Source of the DNA: Lysobacter sp. 5GHs7-4
Lineage (GTDB): Bacteria; Pseudomonadota; Gammaproteobacteria; Xanthomonadales; Xanthomonadaceae
Reading direction: 5' to 3'
Length of the DNA: 64,000 bases
Assembly (NCBI RefSeq): GCF_021284765.1
Contig: NZ_CP089924.1
Location: 1,506,001 to 1,570,000 of the forward strand
Below, piece by piece: positions 60,989 through 64,000 of the stretch. Position 1 is the first letter of the stretch. Each line of letters starts with the position of its first letter. The position numbers and the translations under genes are program-made. The notes beneath the pieces are model-generated. The model had not been told where the DNA came from and searched no databases. It worked only from the letters and a program-made list of their open reading frames with translations.

Positions 60989-61143
60989 AGCAAATCCCCC
61001 TCAATCCCCCTTTTTCAAAGGGGGAGGCTGGCTGGCGTCGTTATCGTGCATTCGTCCCGCTCTTAGATGCCCGTCAGGCATGTAAGCCCCGCATGCCCGC
61101 TTGTCTTCCCCCTTCGAAAAAGGGGGGTTGAGGGGGATTTGCT
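60989..61143. repeat. C5/G5 palindromic repeat (copy 3)
   Basis: The element starts AGCAAATCCCCCTCAATCCC and ends with its near inverse (AGGGGGATTTGCT), with hairpins CCCCCTTTTTCAAAGGGGG and CCCCCTTCG..AAAAAGGGGGG near the ends. It fills the gap between two convergent genes, where it could also serve as a bidirectional terminator. Confidence 0.85.
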
Positions 61144-61156
61144 CTTGCTCTAAGTC

Positions 61157-63784
61157 CTACCCCAACAGCCGCATCATCACCGCCCGCAACGCCGCCGGCC
61201 GCAGAGGTTTGGGCAGAAAATTCCACCCCAGCTCCTCCGCACGCGCGCGCAGCTGCGGATCCGCATCGCCGGACATCAGAATCACCGGCGGCACGGCCTG
61301 CCACGCGCGCTGCAGGCGCGGCGCTAGATCGATGCCGCTGTCCTCGCCCAACCGGTAGTCCAGCAACAGCAGCTCGGGCATCGGCGCGATCCGCGCCTGC
61401 GTTTCCGCGTCGGCGGCCGAGTGCGATGCGGTCACCGCGCAGCCCCAGTCGGCCAGCAAGCGCGCCGCCGCATCGCGCGAGGCCGCGTCGTCGTCGATCA
61501 CCCAGACCCGGCGCCCCTCCAGCGACGAGTCCGGCGCGGGCGCGGTGCGCACCGACGCTGCCGCCACCGCGGCCGCATCGCCGTAAGGCAGGTCGATGAC
61601 GAACACGCTGCCGCGCCCCGGCCAGGAACGCACGCGCACCGGATGCTCCAATAGCGCGGCGATGCGGCGCACGATCGCCAGGCCCAGGCCGGCGCCGCGC
61701 GCGGGCGCCTCGGTGCCGCTGTCCAGGCGCTGGAACTCCTCGAAGATCGCTTCCAGCTTGTGCTCGGGGATGCCGGCGCCGCTGTCCCAGACTTCCACGC
61801 GCACGCCGTCGGCGGTGCGTCGTGCGCCCAGCACGATACGGCCGCCGCGCGGCGTGAATTGCAGCGCGTTGGACACGAAGTTCTGCACGATCCGCCGCAG
61901 CAGCACTTCGTCGCTGTCGACGACCGCGCGGCTGGCGATCACGTGCAGGCGCAGTCCGCGCGCCTGCGCGAGGATGCGGAACGGGCCTTCGATGGCCGCG
62001 AACAGGCGCGACAAGGGCAGGGCCTGGCGCCGCACCTGCAGCGCGCCGGATTCCAGCCGCGCGATATCCAGCAGGCTGGCCAGGATGTCGTCCTGCGCCG
62101 ACAGTGCGGCGTCGATGTGCTCGACCAGTTCGCCGCTCTCGCCGTCCACGCGCCGGCGCAGCGAGGACAGATACATGCGCGCGGCGTTGAGCGGTTGCAG
62201 CAGATCGTGCACGGCGGCGGCGACGAAGCGGGTCTTGGAGCGGTTGGCGCGCTCGGCCTCGCCCTTGGCCTCGCGCAGATCGCCGGTGCGCTCCTCGATG
62301 CGGCGTTCCAGGCTGTCGGCCAGCGTGCGCAGGTCGCGCGCGGCCTGACGGTAGGCGGTGATGTCGGCGTAGCTGGTGACGAAGCCGCCGCCGGGCATGG
62401 GGTTGCCACGGATTTCGATCACGGTGCCGTCGGGGCGCTCGCGCTCGTGCAGATAAGGCTGGGCGCGTTGCAGATGGTCCAGGCGGCGCTGGATCGCGTC
62501 CTCCGGATCGCCGCCTAGCAGGCCGCGGCGCGCGTTGTGACGGATCAGGTCCTCGATCGGGCGCCCGACCTGCAGCAGCTCCGGCGGATAGCGGAATAGT
62601 TCGGCGTAGCGCCGGTTCCAGGCCACCAGGCGCAACTGCGCATCGACCACGCTCACGCCTTGCGGCAAATGCTCCAGGCTCTGGTCCTCGCCGATGCTGG
62701 CGCGGTGCGCGGCCTGCACCACGCCGTCCTGCGCGGTACGCAGCGCCTGCGCGTGCTGTTCGACCATCTGTTCCAGTTCCAGCCGGCTGCGCAGGCGCAG
62801 GCGCGCGATGCGGTGGCGCTGCCACAGCAGCAGGGCCAGCGACACCAGCAGCAGCCAAGCGCCGGCGGCCATCGCGCGCGCGGTCCAGGCCGCGCGCACG
62901 CTGGCGCGAGTGTCGCGCAGCAGGTGCAGGGTCCAGCCTTCGCGCGCCAGCGGCAGCGACTGCCAGACCAGGTCGCGGCCGTCGCCCGGTGCGCGCACGC
63001 GCACCACGCGCGCGTCGGCGCCCAGCGCGCGCTGCTGCGCGATCGCGACCGGCCGCAAGGGCTGGCCGCGGTACTGCTGGGTGCGCTGCAACTGCGTCAG
63101 CTGCGCCGGCGTCAGCGGCGCCAGCACGCGATAGCGCCACTGCGCGCGCCCGGTCAGGAACACGATGCCGTTGGCGTCGCTGAGCAGGATCAGGTCGCCG
63201 CGCTCGCTCCAATCGGATTGGATGTCGTCCAGCACCACTTTCACCGCGACCGCGCCGATCGCGCGGCCCTGGGCGTCGCGGATCGCGCGCGCGATGAAGT
63301 GGCCCGGCCGCTGGGTGGTGACGCCGATGGCGTAGAACTCGCCGCTGCCGTGCGCCATCGCCTGCTGAAAGTAGGGACGGAAGGCGTAGGAATGGCCGAC
63401 GTTGCTGCTGGGCAGGGTCCAGTTGCTGGCGGCGATGCCGATGCCGTCGCGATCGATCAGGGTCAGCGTGCTGGTGCGGTTGGCGAAGTTGAGCTGCACC
63501 AGGCGCTCGTTGGCGCGCTGGCGTTGGACCTGGTCCTGCGGGTTCAGCAAGGTCGCCTTGAGCTGCGGATCCAGCGACAGCACCGCCGGCATGATCCGGT
63601 AGCGGTCGATGTGCTGCTCCAGCGCCTGCGCGCGCGGTATCAGCACCGCGCGCGCCTCGTCGGCCTGGGCCTGCAGCGCGCGCGGGTAGGCGTAGCGGCC
63701 GGCCAGCAGTATGGCCAGCAGCGCGCCGGCCAGGATCAGGGCGATCCACAGCACGGTGTGCAGTTGGCGGCGGCGCGGGATCAC
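61157..63784 (-). CDS. Hybrid sensor histidine kinase/response regulator with dCache-like and PAS sensors
   Basis: The 875-residue protein has transmembrane spans at about 10-29 and 304-322 enclosing a periplasmic sensor domain of dCache type ([20 protein letters not shown]). A PAS domain follows (about 370-480), then a HisKA domain with phospho-acceptor His526 in [12 protein letters not shown], an HATPase domain ([31 protein letters not shown]) and a C-terminal receiver ([10 protein letters not shown], Asp in [13 protein letters not shown], Lys in FLPKPLRP). The start is a GTG at 63784 without a clear ribosome binding site. A probable porin lies upstream and a LuxR regulator converges with it. 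Confidence 0.93.
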   Translation of the reverse strand: MIPRRRQLHTVLWIALILAGALLAILLAGRYAYPRALQAQADEARAVLIPRAQALEQHIDRYRIMPAVLSLDPQLKATLLNPQDQVQRQRANERLVQLNFANRTSTLTLIDRDGIGIAASNWTLPSSNVGHSYAFRPYFQQAMAHGSGEFYAIGVTTQRPGHFIARAIRDAQGRAIGAVAVKVVLDDIQSDWSERGDLILLSDANGIVFLTGRAQWRYRVLAPLTPAQLTQLQRTQQYRGQPLRPVAIAQQRALGADARVVRVRAPGDGRDLVWQSLPLAREGWTLHLLRDTRASVRAAWTARAMAAGAWLLLVSLALLLWQRHRIARLRLRSRLELEQMVEQHAQALRTAQDGVVQAAHRASIGEDQSLEHLPQGVSVVDAQLRLVAWNRRYAELFRYPPELLQVGRPIEDLIRHNARRGLLGGDPEDAIQRRLDHLQRAQPYLHERERPDGTVIEIRGNPMPGGGFVTSYADITAYRQAARDLRTLADSLERRIEERTGDLREAKGEAERANRSKTRFVAAAVHDLLQPLNAARMYLSSLRRRVDGESGELVEHIDAALSAQDDILASLLDIARLESGALQVRRQALPLSRLFAAIEGPFRILAQARGLRLHVIASRAVVDSDEVLLRRIVQNFVSNALQFTPRGGRIVLGARRTADGVRVEVWDSGAGIPEHKLEAIFEEFQRLDSGTEAPARGAGLGLAIVRRIAALLEHPVRVRSWPGRGSVFVIDLPYGDAAAVAAASVRTAPAPDSSLEGRRVWVIDDDAASRDAAARLLADWGCAVTASHSAADAETQARIAPMPELLLLDYRLGEDSGIDLAPRLQRAWQAVPPVILMSGDADPQLRARAEELGWNFLPKPLRPAALRAVMMRLLG

Positions 63785-63859
63785 GGTCGGTGTCGGCGTA
63801 GGCGGGCGGTGAGCGCTAGGCCAAGACTAACGGCTTTCGCGTGGGGCGCCCGGCGGCGC

Positions 63860-64000
63860 TCAAAAATTGACCTGCGCGCGCAACTCCAGCACGCGCGGGT
63901 CGGCGCTGAGCGCGCCGCGCTGCGCGCTGGCGCGCACGTAGTTGGCCTGGAACTTGAAGTGGGTGCTCAAGTACCAGTTCAGTCCCAGGGTGAGATCGTG
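63860..64000 (-). CDS. C-terminal end of a probable outer-membrane porin (5' part beyond the window)
   Basis: Only 46 codons and the stop are visible: [20 protein letters not shown], then [20 protein letters not shown] and RAQVNF. The alternating hydrophobic strands and the terminal Phe are typical of beta-barrel outer membrane proteins, and [14 protein letters not shown] resembles the last strands of OprO/OprP-type porins. It lies 75 nt upstream of the histidine kinase on the same strand. Confidence 0.7.
   Translation of the reverse strand, partial: HDLTLGLNWYLSTHFKFQANYVRASAQRGALSADPRVLELRAQVNF

Overview
The window is a core chromosomal segment of a GC-rich gammaproteobacterium. Gene content and order (hemA-prfA, lolB-ispE-tRNA-Gln-prs-rplY-pth-ychF, a tRNA-Tyr/Gly/Thr-tuf cluster, tRNA-Trp-secE-nusG-rplKAJL-rpoBC, str, S10, spc and alpha operons), an O-GlcNAc-transferase-like TPR protein and the repeat families all point to Xanthomonadaceae, most likely a Lysobacter-like organism. 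That placement is inference from family knowledge, not a database result.

Layout. 1-10.3 kb: the end of an XRE-type regulator, a minus-strand moaB-HTH-ppk2 set, a TPR/OGT-family glycosyltransferase, a GNAT acetyltransferase, prfA and hemA (all minus), then a divergent plus-strand TPR lipoprotein-pathway block (TPR protein, lolB). 10.3-15 kb: ispE, tRNA-Gln, prs, rplY, pth, ychF. 15-20.7 kb: three tRNAs with tuf1, then tRNA-Trp, secE, nusG, rplK, rplA, rplJ, rplL. 21-29.5 kb: rpoB and rpoC. 29.5-34.4 kb: rpsL, rpsG, fusA and a second tuf. 35-49 kb: an uninterrupted S10-spc-alpha run of 27 genes from rpsJ to rplQ that includes secY and rpoA. 49-64 kb: dsbB, class II DAHP synthase, a small membrane protein, a repeat-rich gap, a broken amidase, a DUF2127 protein, typA, a cyclophilin, an aminotransferase, a thioredoxin-fold protein, mdh, a LuxR-type response regulator convergent with a hybrid histidine kinase, and the end of a probable porin.

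How it works together. About two thirds of the window builds and runs the transcription-translation machinery: RNA polymerase (rpoA, rpoB, rpoC), NusG, most ribosomal proteins, EF-Tu twice, EF-G, RF1, Pth, the Sec translocon (SecE, SecY), and the tRNAs that accompany them. The coding sequences are conventional. The unusual content is in the gaps: a 32-nt hairpin motif shared by the rpsL and rpsJ leaders, each followed by an intrinsic-terminator-like hairpin; three terminators whose outer stems covary and are fused to a repeat hairpin; three dispersed palindromic repeat families, one of which supplies the stop codon of a gene; and clusters of hairpins inside the spc operon.

I saw no CRISPR array, prophage, insertion sequence, rRNA gene or defence locus. 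The amidase at 52.2-54.1 kb is broken by a perfect 190-bp tandem duplication and a probable one-base deletion.
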